Positions 10,030-27,465 of a stretch of DNA of 27,500 bases are shown here, one piece after another. Made by a program: the position numbers and the translations under genes. Source of the stretch: Botryococcus braunii (taxonomy: Eukaryota; Chlorophyta; Trebouxiophyceae); contig KV908491.1 of NCBI GenBank assembly GCA_002005505.1, positions 114,841 to 142,340 on the forward strand, written 5' to 3'. The notes beneath the pieces are model-generated. The model saw nothing but the letters and a program-made list of their open reading frames with translations, made no database searches and had not been told where the DNA came from. Each line of letters opens with the position of its first letter. Position 1 is the first letter of the stretch.

Positions 10030-10667
10030 CTGTGAACACCACCAAGTACTCTCAATGTCTATATAGACCAGTGCTCGCACTGCCGTCTATATCTGCCTGC
10101 ACCCGAGCGTTACGATTTACTTGTGGGTTCATCAGAGTCCATAAAATATATCTAAACCATATAAAACACACACGCAACCTATCCACATATGTGTACGTAC
10201 CGACTGCTCTCCGATCAGGACACCCTTGGCCCTTCAGCAGTCCCAGGAGTTTAATGGCTACTCCCAACCAATCTGCACAATATGTGGATCATCAGAGATC
10301 AAAACAAAACAGTTATTTAACCAGCAGGAGCAAGCTTGTTATACGTATCTGTACTCACCGCTATAACCAGTGTGTAACTCGTCACACACAAATAGCCTTA
10401 CTGTTCGCACAACAGTAACATACAAGCAATGCAGCTCCTGCAACACAAGACACATGTAATGTTTCATTATCAGCAGAAACATCAGTATGCATGTGCTTAA
10501 TGCCTGCGATCGCAGCCACACGACTGCGACCGTTACCCTTGCCAACGATCGCTAGCTTACCTGTATTGAAATGAATGTGACAGCAGTATATCAAGCAGTC
10601 CTTCAATACAGAGCAAACACTATTCAGCTTGGAGCTCGAAGCCCAGATGCATTCCACACCCCATCGA
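10030..10667 (-). other. intron-bearing copy C of the transcript unit (putative spliced ncRNA)
   Basis: On the minus strand the exons are E1 10561-10667 (107 nt), E2 10359-10437 (79), E3 10201-10272 (72) and E4 10030-10096 (67). Introns are 10438-10560 (123 nt, GTAAGC...TTGCAG), 10273-10358 (86 nt, GTGAGT...GTGCAG) and 10097-10200 (104 nt, GTACGT...GTGCAG). Each intron has a CTGAT branch-like word 20-60 bases before its AG. The exon blocks match copies A and B, which lack exactly these segments. E1 is preceded by ...TTGGCAG, so an upstream exon probably exists beyond 10667. The joined exons have stops in all frames: a spliced non-coding RNA, a UTR or a pseudogene are possible. Intron gain by introner-like insertion is the main alternative to intron loss in A and B. 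Confidence 0.65.
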
Positions 10668-12450
<1,783 letters not shown>

Positions 12451-12505
12451 ACGCACGTCGAACATCAAAAAGACCTACAGTCAGACATCTTGATACCGTC
12501 GCAAC

Positions 12506-13072
12506 ATGTGGTGCAAACAAGCAGAAGAGCGCCGTTGCCCAGACTTTGAAGGTTTGGCGAAAAGAGCGTTTCCTTATCTTAATACCTGTGTTGCCATGCG
12601 CATCTGCTGCCGGCACTTGGGTCTTCCTTCAAGCAGTTCGCATGCAGCCTCTTGCGTACAGCAAGTAAAGCATGGTAGACGGCTAGCCTCCCTACCCTTT
12701 GTGTAACCCATAGCCCCTCCCTCTCTTCAGCGTAGTGGTCGGTCCTTTAGGTCACATCACCTTGTTCCTTCCCGCCATATAGCCTTCCAGTCGCTCCACA
12801 ACAGTCCGAGCTGGGACTACAGCGAAAAGTTGCAGGGAATAATGTTGCGGGAGCTTGATTATGCCCTACAATCACGCTCCCACAACACCAGTCTCTGCAC
12901 CTTGCACTGCAACGACCCCTGGCCTGCCTTCCTGAACCATCTCACCCTGCCCGAGGTAACCCTTCCCCTCCATCCCACAGATTAAAATACGTGCACCAAA
13001 TGGACTCACCCTGATCTGTCCACGTAACCGAACGAGTGGCTCTCCCGTGGTAAAGCAGAGAACCTTCAAAGC
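12506..13072 (+). CDS. tentative 3' exons of an unrecognised gene, split by the copia insertion
   Basis: Three open segments join in one frame using plausible splice sites. The first is 12506-12664, ending CAA before GTAAAG. A 66-nt intron with a pyrimidine-rich end (CCCTCTCTTCAG) follows. The second is 12731-12955, 75 codons including WDYSEKLQGIMLRELDYAL, ending GAG before GTAACC. A 25-nt intron ends CCCACAG. The third is 12981-13072, starting IKIRAPNGLTLICPR. Reading on across the empty insertion site (resuming at 20314) the frame stays open for 13 more full codons to TGA at 20354-20356, only 145 bp from the convergent beta-lyase stop. With the element present, TGA at 13078 in the LTR ends the frame. 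No protein family is recognised, and 25 nt is very short for a spliceosomal intron, so this may be chance. Confidence 0.3.
13068..13072. repeat. target site duplication AAAGC, left copy
   Basis: AAAGC immediately precedes the 5' LTR and is repeated immediately after the 3' LTR at 20309-20313. Five bases is the usual length for Ty1/copia integration. Confidence 0.9.
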
Positions 13073-13305
13073 TGTTGAATGAATTGGTCAATACTGTACT
13101 TAGTGACATCCCCTGTCACATGCCATCAACAGCAGTGTAAACTATAGCCTTTATAGCCCTTTATGAACGGTATAGATCTTACTCGTACCTCAATGACATA
13201 ACACGTGACTTGTACGATATGCGTTCTCAATAGACATTACGTATGGTAGTACTTTAGGATCCCTGCCGTCCGAGCCATCCCTGGGCAGCCCAGGAACGGC
13301 TCGGT

Positions 13306-13446
13306 ACTTGTCCGAAGCATGTTGGTATCCTTGACCAACCTCTACTGTTGGAGAGTGCTGTGTGCTGTTCCTGGAAACGTTGTAGCGTGGACGGTTTTTC
13401 CCACAGGCTACGAACTGACGCTGCCGTCGTGCCATCACTGCAGGTG
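13306..13446. repeat. intra-LTR 141-bp direct repeat, first copy (5' LTR)
   Basis: The segment begins ACTTGTCCGAAGCATG and ends ACTGCAGGTG. It recurs without visible difference at 13788-13928, 482 bases on. Both LTRs carry the pair (19663-19803 and 20145-20285 in the 3' LTR), so the duplication predates this insertion. Confidence 0.92.
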
Positions 13447-13787
13447 TGTTTAGGATTCTCAAAGTCGTTCCAGATATGATTGTTCTCAAACATTCAGACC
13501 AGTTAGATATTACTGCTGTGTGCATTGATGAGAGTGCATGACGAGAGCGCACTGAATGTTTGACCTCATTGAGACTTATGTTGAAGTCCACCGTTGTGGC
13601 GGTAAGATAGTTTCACTGTACAAACATCACAAAGAGACCTTGCTGAGTTACTGATGAACTATTATTGTATTCTAGTGACGTAAAGTAGACATCGCAAGGC
13701 CTCTTTGGTGCTGAACTCTGCTATCAGGCAAGGCGTAGTGTTACGTGGTCTTTAGCAAGAGTGAGAGCAGTTAAAATCATTTGTAAG

Positions 13788-13928
13788 ACTTGTCCGAAGC
13801 ATGTTGGTATCCTTGACCAACCTCTACTGTTGGAGAGTGCTGTGTGCTGTTCCTGGAAACGTTGTAGCGTGGACGGTTTTTCCCACAGGCTACGAACTGA
13901 CGCTGCCGTCGTGCCATCACTGCAGGTG
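13788..13928. repeat. intra-LTR 141-bp direct repeat, second copy (5' LTR)
   Basis: Second copy of 13306-13446. It ends 23 bases before the LTR end, so both the middle and the 3' edge of each LTR carry the same sequence. Confidence 0.92.
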
Positions 13929-13951
13929 ACGCCGCAAGCAGAAATGCTTGA

Positions 13952-13964
13952 GGTTATGGGCCCA
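13952..13964 (+). promoter_or_regulatory. primer-binding site for an internal fragment of initiator tRNA-Met
   Basis: GGTTATGGGCCCA starts at the first base after the 5' LTR. Its complement, TGGGCCCATAACC, is the anticodon stem-loop of eukaryotic initiator tRNA-Met, including the CAU anticodon, not the 3' CCA end. Drosophila copia is known to prime with this kind of half-tRNA. The match is from memory of the conserved tRNA. Confidence 0.88.
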
Positions 13965-14259
13965 CGCTTTCAAAGCTGAGCTTGCAGTGGCGCACGACAG
14001 ATTTCCAGGGAGAAAAGGGGTTTCGGACCGTGCTTCGAGACTGCGGGCTTCACTGACGAGTGAGGTCTGGCCGTTCAAACATATCGAGCTAGTCACGTAA
14101 AATTATTCCTTCTGTAGTGCTGGAAGGAATTGTTGTGCAGTAGCAACTGGGCTGGGAAAGCAGAAGTACTTCTGGGACTGATCAACTCAGTGTCAGAGCT
14201 AGGAAGAAGTGCTTCCAGGGGAAGTCATCTAAGGCTTGGAGTGAAGAACTGGCTTGATC
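13965..14259 (+). other. untranslated leader of the copia element
   Basis: About 295 bases between the primer-binding site and the gag start, with no long frame. Packaging signals usually lie in such leaders; none can be identified by eye. Confidence 0.7.
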
Positions 14260-17200
14260 ATGAAAACTAGAAGCAGACAAGTGATCATGAAAACGAGAAG
14301 TAAGCGCACTGCAACGGAGTCTGGATCAGCTGGGTCTGGCTCCTCCATCAGTGCATCACCCAGCCTGACAGCAAACTCCACTGCGCAGAGTGGAGAGATG
14401 TGCATCGCAATGACGAAAACCGGTGGCGTCGTCACCACGAATGTCAAGTGTCCAGTGACTCTGGACAGAGAGGGAGTGGAATTTCCACTCTGGGATCTGG
14501 CATATGTGGCAGCCTGTGGCCTCAAAAGGTGCAAGGCAGCCATTGAAGCTCCAATGCCAGACACAGAGGAGAATGCAGCAGCGCTCCTAATGCTGATTGA
14601 GAGCGTCCCCAAGGCGTGGGGTGCCAAGCTGGCTGCAATGCAAGTGGCAGCCAATGCCTACCAGTGGGTTCGAGAGCGTTTTACTGGAGGGGCAGACCAG
14701 GAGGTAACAGCACGCTGGCTGGAGCTCCTACACACCAGCATGGGAGAGACAGAAACGTTGGAGGACTACTACAACAGGAAGGTGGCACTGTTCCATGCGC
14801 TCAAGCGAAATGGGCACTCCATCATGGAGAGAGAAGCCAAGCTGGCAATCATCAAGGGCCTGCCAGAGGAAGCGAAGGAGACTGGGATGTTCTCCTCATC
14901 TGCTGGGAAGGATCTGGAGGGACTGTGGGAGATCATCTCCACCACAGCCAAGGGACTGGGCTTCAACGACCAGGTCCCCAGAGTCACCCCTGTGGCCAGG
15001 GCAGCCATCACACCAGCCTACTCCACCACACCAGGGACTGCAAGCCCACGGGAGACCCAAGCTGGAGGCCAGGGGGGCCAAGCTTCATCGACCAAGGTGG
15101 AGGGACGGGACCGGCGGGACAACAGGCGCTGCCGCTACTGCAACAAGCTAGGCCATTTTGAGAGGAACTGCCTCAAGAAGGAGGCGGACGAGAAGATGCA
15201 ACAGAACCTGCAGCAAGTCATGGCTGCAATGGCCAATCTGCTTCCGCAATTTAAAAATCAAGCGTCGGCTGCAGTGGCTCGACCTCCGGAGGGCAGCGGG
15301 AACGGCAACAACTTTTTCCCCGGGGGATATCCACCACCCTCTGGTATGTCTGCCATGATTTCTCTGAATGTCTTAACACCAACACGCGTCATGCCAGAAG
15401 CGAGAAGTTTTCTGGTGGACAGTGGAGCCACCATCCACCTAGTCAATGATCTGTCCCTGCTACATTCCCCCACCCTGCACAGAAATCCCATTCCTTTGCA
15501 TATGGCTACATCAGATGCCACGGGACAGATAATTGCAACTGGTTCCCTGTGCTTGAGCAGTGCAGAACAGCAACCCCTGTGGCTTCACAATGTGCATTGT
15601 GTTCCTTCAGCTACAGCTAATCTGATTTCAGTGACAGCTGCTATACGTGATGGGGCTAGTTTTGTGACAGACAGTGTGGGAAGTTACACTGGGATGCGTG
15701 GCGCTCAAAACTGGTCTTGTTCAGTTGCACAGAGAAATGGCCTGTATTTCTTGCAGAAGGTCAGTCCAGTCAGAAACCCTGTCTCTGTGTTTGTTAACAC
15801 AGCCAGAGCACAAGTCGCTCATGATTGCAGATTGAGAGCACTGTGGCACAGTAGACTGGGGCACCCAGGGGAGGTTAATATGAGGCGACTGCAGTCTGAA
15901 GATTTGGTCCTGGGCATCCCTGTATCTCTCTCCCCTTGCGCAAACTGTCACTCTTCATGTGAAGCGTGCATTCAAGGAAAGCACAGTCGTCCCCCTTTTG
16001 GAACCAGTTCCAGAGCAGCCACTGAGCCCCTTGAGAGAATTCATTTGGACACAGTTGGCCCCATCTCCCCTACAGCTATTACTGGGGAGCGCTTCTTTGT
16101 CACGATTGTGGATGAGGCTACGCACTACGTCATAGCCCTGGCAGTAAAAACCAAGGATGCAATCAGTAGTGCAGTCAGAGACCTCCTGATTTTTTGGCAG
16201 AGGCAGTTGAACCGCTCTGTTAAGTGCATTCGTACTGACAGGGGGACAGAATTCCTCAACAGTACATTGAAGGGTTTCTGTACGCAGGAGGGAATTAAAT
16301 TTGAGACCTCTGCAGCATACACGCCTCAGCAAAATGGCGTTGCTGAACGGATGAACCGAACAATCAAGGAGAAGGCCAGAACACTCATGTTGCATGCAGC
16401 TGCCAAACAGTCACTCTGGAAGGAAGCAGTGGAGACAGCCTGCATCCTGTACAATATGGGACCTGTGACTGGACGTGACAAGACGCCTTATGAAGCCTTC
16501 CATGGGGTAAAGCCCGATGTATCCCTGCTCAGGACTTTTGGTTGTCTAGCACATGTGCACATACCTGATCACCAAAGGGGAGTGTTTGAGTCTAAGACCT
16601 CCCCTGGTCTCTTCACAGGGTATTCCAGTGTGTCAAAGGCATATAGAATTTATATGGGAAACGGGATTTGGAAAGAAAGCAGAGACGTCACCTTTCTGGA
16701 GCACTTAAGGGGCGCAGACAGAGTGGGGCTTAGCACCATGTCTCCTGTGAGTCCAAATGCAGTCCAGCAGCCCTTTGCCGTGCCTTTTGTACAACAGGAG
16801 GGCCAGCAGTCCTTGGGTCAGTTGTCTTTTTGGGACTCAGATGATCCTGAGCCTCTCTGCAACCGAGAGGTCAACGTGCAGCAGTCCGGACCTGACTCCC
16901 CCTGTGCAACCACCCCCTGTGCAACTACCCCATGTGCAATCAACCCCTGTGAGAATTCTGAGACTACAAGTGTCAACGTGGACGGGGAGCCCACTTCCTC
17001 GGAGCTGAGCCATACGCAGTCCGGCCACAGCTGGTCCGTACTCGGACACATGGAGAACCTGGCGCGAGGAGGCCAGGAGACCAAGTCACACCTGCAACGT
17101 TTGAATAATGTGCAAGAATGTGTTCGAATGGAAGTTGGGGCCATGGGTGTCCGAGGGCAAGACGGGCTGACCCGGCAGCAACGGTATGATCAGAGAGTAG

Positions 17201-19404
17201 CAGCACGTGAGGCTGCAGCTGAGGTCACTGTGGAACATGATGGAGATGTGAGTGATGGAGAGAATAGGAGAATGTCAGAGGCCATTTGCCCAGGGGAAGC
17301 AACGGAAGCTCAGCCTAATGGACAGGACTTGGCCAGGCTGGAGGGCATGTCTGATCATGTAAGCGCTGAGAGTGAGGCAAGAGAGGTCAGTTTGGAGATT
17401 TCCAATCAGACACTTGATGGACAAAGGGAGTCTTCAGATGGCCAGGCTCTGCGTGCTTGTGAGGGACACACTGGGGAGTCTCAGGTGTGTTGTGAGAGTA
17501 CAAGCGTGGATGAGAGAGACACCACTGCAGGGTGTCGCACAGTGCCAGATTATGCTGCGCCTTTGAGTGATGAGTGCGTTTGGGACATGATGAGTGATGT
17601 AAGACCCAGATTGAGTGGAGCAGCATGTGAATCCTCCAAGGAGAGAAAGCTGCAGACACCTGCAGAGTGGGAGAGAGTCAGAGAGGTGTGTAACGCAGTA
17701 ACCTCGAGCGAAAGAGTAGTGGAAGCACGTGCGTGCGAGCCTAGAGAGGATAGCCATGTTGTGCATGATCACAATCTGAATCCTGTAAAGGGTCAGATAC
17801 CTGGGGTGAGGTGGTCCAAGGTGCCAGTCCCTGGAAACCTCAAGGAGGCGCAAAGATCCCCTCAGTGGGAATTCTGGCGCCAGGCAATGCAAGAGGAGCA
17901 AGATTCTCTTGATGCGCACGAGGTGATGGAGTACGTTGAGAGACCCAGGGGACACAAGGTGATCCCTGTGCATTGGATCTTCTCTGTGAAGACTGATGCA
18001 CATGGGAACGTGTTGAGATTTAAGGCTCGGCTTGTAGCCCAGGGCTGTAGACAGATTCCTGGAGTTGATGTAGATGAGGTCTTTGCACCTACCAGTAGCT
18101 ATGGGTCCAGGAGGACTTTGCTAGCAACTGCTGCAGCAAAGAACATGCAAATTCACCAGGTGGATATAAAGACCGCCTTTTTGAATGGTGAATTAGAGGA
18201 GGAGGTGTATGTGACACAGCCTCCTGGGTTTGATAATGGCAACCCCAACATTGTGTGCAGACTGCGTAAGGCCCTTTATGGCCTGAAGCAGGCTCCCAGG
18301 GCTTGGCACAAGACCCTGAATGAGAAGCTGCTAAGTATGGGATATGAAGTGTGTAAGAGTGATGCGGGAGTTTACATAAAGAGACACGAGGATGGGGAGC
18401 TGTCATACATGCTTGTGTATGTTGATGATCTTTTGATTGTGGCAATGGGTGCGGAAGAGATAGAATGGGTGAAAAAGGAGCTGTTGGCAAGCTTCAAGAT
18501 TCATGACCTCGGTGAAGTCAAGGATTTCTTGGGCTGCCAGATCCTGAGAGATAGAGAGAATCGGTGCCTATCACTGAGCTGCGTGCCTAAGATTGATGCA
18601 CTGTGTGAGAAGTTTGGGGTGAGTGCTGAGTCACGCACAGTCGATACTCCCATGAGTAAAGACTTTGTGATGTCTGGGATGCCGCAGGTTACAGTGGGTG
18701 AGACCAGCTTTGGGTCTGGGACTCCACTGCCTCCCGGGCATAGATATTGTGAGCTTGTTGGGTCTCTGTTGTATATTGCTAATACAACTCGACCTGATAT
18801 AGCTCAGGCTGTGGGTGTTCTGTCCCGTTACCGGAACGCTCCCACCACTGCCCACATGAATGAGGGCTTGAGGGTATTGAGGTATCTTCAGTCTACTCGA
18901 GAGTGTGTCTTAGTGCTGGGAGGGAAAGGGCCTGTGTTAGAAGGTCATGTTGATGCAGATTATGCTGGCGATATTGACAGCAGGCATTCTACCTCGGGGT
19001 ATGTGCTATCAGTGTTTGGCAGTGCTGTGGTCTGGGGTAGTAAGAAGCAACACTCAGTTGCTACCTCCACTGTGGAGGCAGAATTCATGGCAACCAGTCT
19101 GGCTATTAAGGAGCTTAACTGGCTGCGTGGGTTCATGGAGGAAATCGGAACTCCTCCTTGGTCAGTGAAGCTATACTGTGACAATCAGGGGTGCATTGCT
19201 AACCTGAAAAACCCACTGTATAGCAAGTATACTAAGCACATTGCAGTGTGCTTCCACTTTGCACGTGAAGCTATTGCAAAGGGGCAGGTTACACTCTGCT
19301 ATGTGGAGTCTGCAAGGAACAAGGCAGACATGCTGACAAAGCCTCTCGCTCGCCCTGTCTTCCAGGTGCACAGGCGAGGGTTTGGACTTGTGAAGATGAC
19401 ATAG
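14260..19404 (+). CDS. gag-pol: copia gag-pol polyprotein (1714 aa)
   Basis: A single uninterrupted frame from ATG 14260. A 27-base tandem duplication puts a second ATG at 14287; the first is preferred only as the longest. Gag occupies about residues 40-290 with a UBN2-like helical region, then a CCHC zinc knuckle at 291-304 (CRYCNKLGHFERNC). The aspartic protease has DSGA at 387-390. The integrase has an HHCC zinc domain (H530, H535, C567, C570) and DD35E residues D597, D660, E696. A variable linker of about 300 residues follows, with a short PCATT repeat near 890. Reverse transcriptase spans about 1203-1445, with D1302 in VDIKTAFLNG and YVDD at 1387-1390. RNase H has D1565, E1606 and D1641. 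The protein would be cut by its own protease, and there is no gag-pol frameshift or stop. One oddity: the usual KHID(V/I)RYHF motif reads KHIAVCFHF. Confidence 0.97.
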   Translation: MKTRSRQVIMKTRSKRTATESGSAGSGSSISASPSLTANSTAQSGEMCIAMTKTGGVVTTNVKCPVTLDREGVEFPLWDLAYVAACGLKRCKAAIEAPMPDTEENAAALLMLIESVPKAWGAKLAAMQVAANAYQWVRERFTGGADQEVTARWLELLHTSMGETETLEDYYNRKVALFHALKRNGHSIMEREAKLAIIKGLPEEAKETGMFSSSAGKDLEGLWEIISTTAKGLGFNDQVPRVTPVARAAITPAYSTTPGTASPRETQAGGQGGQASSTKVEGRDRRDNRRCRYCNKLGHFERNCLKKEADEKMQQNLQQVMAAMANLLPQFKNQASAAVARPPEGSGNGNNFFPGGYPPPSGMSAMISLNVLTPTRVMPEARSFLVDSGATIHLVNDLSLLHSPTLHRNPIPLHMATSDATGQIIATGSLCLSSAEQQPLWLHNVHCVPSATANLISVTAAIRDGASFVTDSVGSYTGMRGAQNWSCSVAQRNGLYFLQKVSPVRNPVSVFVNTARAQVAHDCRLRALWHSRLGHPGEVNMRRLQSEDLVLGIPVSLSPCANCHSSCEACIQGKHSRPPFGTSSRAATEPLERIHLDTVGPISPTAITGERFFVTIVDEATHYVIALAVKTKDAISSAVRDLLIFWQRQLNRSVKCIRTDRGTEFLNSTLKGFCTQEGIKFETSAAYTPQQNGVAERMNRTIKEKARTLMLHAAAKQSLWKEAVETACILYNMGPVTGRDKTPYEAFHGVKPDVSLLRTFGCLAHVHIPDHQRGVFESKTSPGLFTGYSSVSKAYRIYMGNGIWKESRDVTFLEHLRGADRVGLSTMSPVSPNAVQQPFAVPFVQQEGQQSLGQLSFWDSDDPEPLCNREVNVQQSGPDSPCATTPCATTPCAINPCENSETTSVNVDGEPTSSELSHTQSGHSWSVLGHMENLARGGQETKSHLQRLNNVQECVRMEVGAMGVRGQDGLTRQQRYDQRVAAREAAAEVTVEHDGDVSDGENRRMSEAICPGEATEAQPNGQDLARLEGMSDHVSAESEAREVSLEISNQTLDGQRESSDGQALRACEGHTGESQVCCESTSVDERDTTAGCRTVPDYAAPLSDECVWDMMSDVRPRLSGAACESSKERKLQTPAEWERVREVCNAVTSSERVVEARACEPREDSHVVHDHNLNPVKGQIPGVRWSKVPVPGNLKEAQRSPQWEFWRQAMQEEQDSLDAHEVMEYVERPRGHKVIPVHWIFSVKTDAHGNVLRFKARLVAQGCRQIPGVDVDEVFAPTSSYGSRRTLLATAAAKNMQIHQVDIKTAFLNGELEEEVYVTQPPGFDNGNPNIVCRLRKALYGLKQAPRAWHKTLNEKLLSMGYEVCKSDAGVYIKRHEDGELSYMLVYVDDLLIVAMGAEEIEWVKKELLASFKIHDLGEVKDFLGCQILRDRENRCLSLSCVPKIDALCEKFGVSAESRTVDTPMSKDFVMSGMPQVTVGETSFGSGTPLPPGHRYCELVGSLLYIANTTRPDIAQAVGVLSRYRNAPTTAHMNEGLRVLRYLQSTRECVLVLGGKGPVLEGHVDADYAGDIDSRHSTSGYVLSVFGSAVVWGSKKQHSVATSTVEAEFMATSLAIKELNWLRGFMEEIGTPPWSVKLYCDNQGCIANLKNPLYSKYTKHIAVCFHFAREAIAKGQVTLCYVESARNKADMLTKPLARPVFQVHRRGFGLVKMT

Positions 19405-19420
19405 GTGACAGGGTGCTGTC

Positions 19421-19429
19421 AAGGGGAAG
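19421..19429 (+). promoter_or_regulatory. polypurine tract
   Basis: AAGGGGAAG abuts the 3' LTR start at 19430 and follows the gag-pol stop by 16 bases. It would prime plus-strand DNA synthesis. Confidence 0.88.
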
Positions 19430-19662
19430 TGTTGAATGAATTGGTCAATACTGTACTTAGTGACATCCCCTGTCACATGCCATCAACAGCAGTGTAAACT
19501 ATAGCCTTTATAGCCCTTTATGAACGGTATAGATCTTACTCGTACCTCAATGACATAACACGTGACTTGTACGATATGCGTTCTCAATAGACATTACGTA
19601 TGGTAGTACTTTAGGATCCCTGCAGTCCGAGCCATCCCTGGGCAGCCCAGGAACGGCTCGGT

Positions 19663-19803
19663 ACTTGTCCGAAGCATGTTGGTATCCTTGACCAACCTCT
19701 ACTGTTGGAGAGTGCTGTGTGCTGTTCCTGGAAACGTTGTAGCGTGGACGGTTTTTCCCACAGGCTACGAACTGACGCTGCCGTCGTGCCATCACTGCAG
19801 GTG
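19663..19803. repeat. intra-LTR 141-bp direct repeat, first copy (3' LTR)
   Basis: Equivalent of 13306-13446. Confidence 0.9.
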
Positions 19804-20144
19804 TGTTTAGGATTCTCAAAGTCGTTCCAGATATGATTGTTCTCAAACATTCAGACCAGTTAGATATTACTGCTGTGTGCATTGATGAGAGTGCATGACG
19901 AGAGCGCACTGAATGTTTGACCTCATTGAGACTTATGTTGAAGTCCACCGTTGTGGCGGTAAGATAGTTTCACTGTACAAACATCACAAAGAGACCTTGC
20001 TGAGTTACTGATGAACTATTATTGTATTCTAGTGACGTAAAGTAGACATCGCAAGGCCTCTTTGGTGCTGAACTCTGCTATCAGGCAAGGCGTAGTGTTA
20101 CGTGGTCTTTAGCAAGAGTGAGAGCAGTTAACATCATTTGTAAG

Positions 20145-20285
20145 ACTTGTCCGAAGCATGTTGGTATCCTTGACCAACCTCTACTGTTGGAGAGTGCTGT
20201 GTGCTGTTCCTGGAAACGTTGTAGCGTGGACGGTTTTTCCCACAGGCTACGAACTGACGCTGCCGTCGTGCCATCACTGCAGGTG
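20145..20285. repeat. intra-LTR 141-bp direct repeat, second copy (3' LTR)
   Basis: Equivalent of 13788-13928. Confidence 0.9.
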
Positions 20286-20308
20286 ACGCCGCAAGCAGAA
20301 ATGCTTGA

Positions 20309-20313
20309 AAAGC
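20309..20313. repeat. target site duplication AAAGC, right copy
   Basis: Matches 13068-13072. Confidence 0.9.
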
Positions 20314-20500
20314 GCATGGACCTCCCACGATCACCTTCCACCCGTTGCCTCGCTGAAGGAGATCTTAGTAGAGTATCTTACGCCCCCCCCACGCCACCGA
20401 AACCAACGGAAAAAGAACAAGGGTACTAAAGTAGAAAACAGAGCATGGTGCTACCGCCTACTCTCTTGACCTGCAGCAATCATGCTATAAGAAGCAAATC

Positions 20501-27465
<6,965 letters not shown>

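Larger units (their letters stand above)
13073..13951 (+). repeat. 5' LTR
   Basis: 879 bp, beginning TGTTGAATGA and ending ATGCTTGA. The right end is fixed by the primer-binding site at 13952 and by the end of similarity with the 3' copy. The termini are therefore TG...GA rather than the common TG...CA. TATA-like words (CTTTATAGCCCTTTATG) lie near 13149-13165, but I do not assign a transcription start. An internal 141-bp direct repeat is listed separately. Confidence 0.95.
13073..20308 (+). mobile_element. full-length Ty1/copia LTR retrotransposon
   Basis: The element is 7236 bp. It has 879-bp LTRs at both ends, a primer-binding site directly after the 5' LTR, a leader of about 295 nt, one gag-pol frame (14260-19404) and a polypurine tract directly before the 3' LTR. 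It is flanked by the 5-bp duplication AAAGC. The domain order protease, integrase, reverse transcriptase, RNase H is that of Ty1/copia (Pseudoviridae), not Ty3. The two LTRs differ at two positions by eye (13266 C versus 19623 A; 13775 A versus 20132 C), about 0.2%. With the intact frame this points to a very recent insertion that may still be active. It lies antisense to, and just beyond, the beta-lyase gene. Confidence 0.97.
19430..20308 (+). repeat. 3' LTR
   Basis: 879 bp, the same length as the 5' LTR with two substitutions seen by eye. It is followed by AAAGC. Its end lies 192 bp from the stop codon of the convergent beta-lyase gene, so LTR sequence may form part of that gene's 3' flank. 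Confidence 0.95.

Noticed and set aside
9624..10035. Two 69-codon plus-strand frames over copy B, also found antisense to copy A
   Set aside because: Splice signals show the transcript runs on the other strand; the frames are broken by the introns in copy C.
13190..13591. 133-codon minus-strand frame, repeated at 19547-19948
   Set aside because: It lies wholly inside the LTRs and is duplicated because the LTRs are; it has no family resemblance.
14229..19476. Many frames antisense to or overlapping gag-pol
   Set aside because: They are shadows of the intact gag-pol frame.
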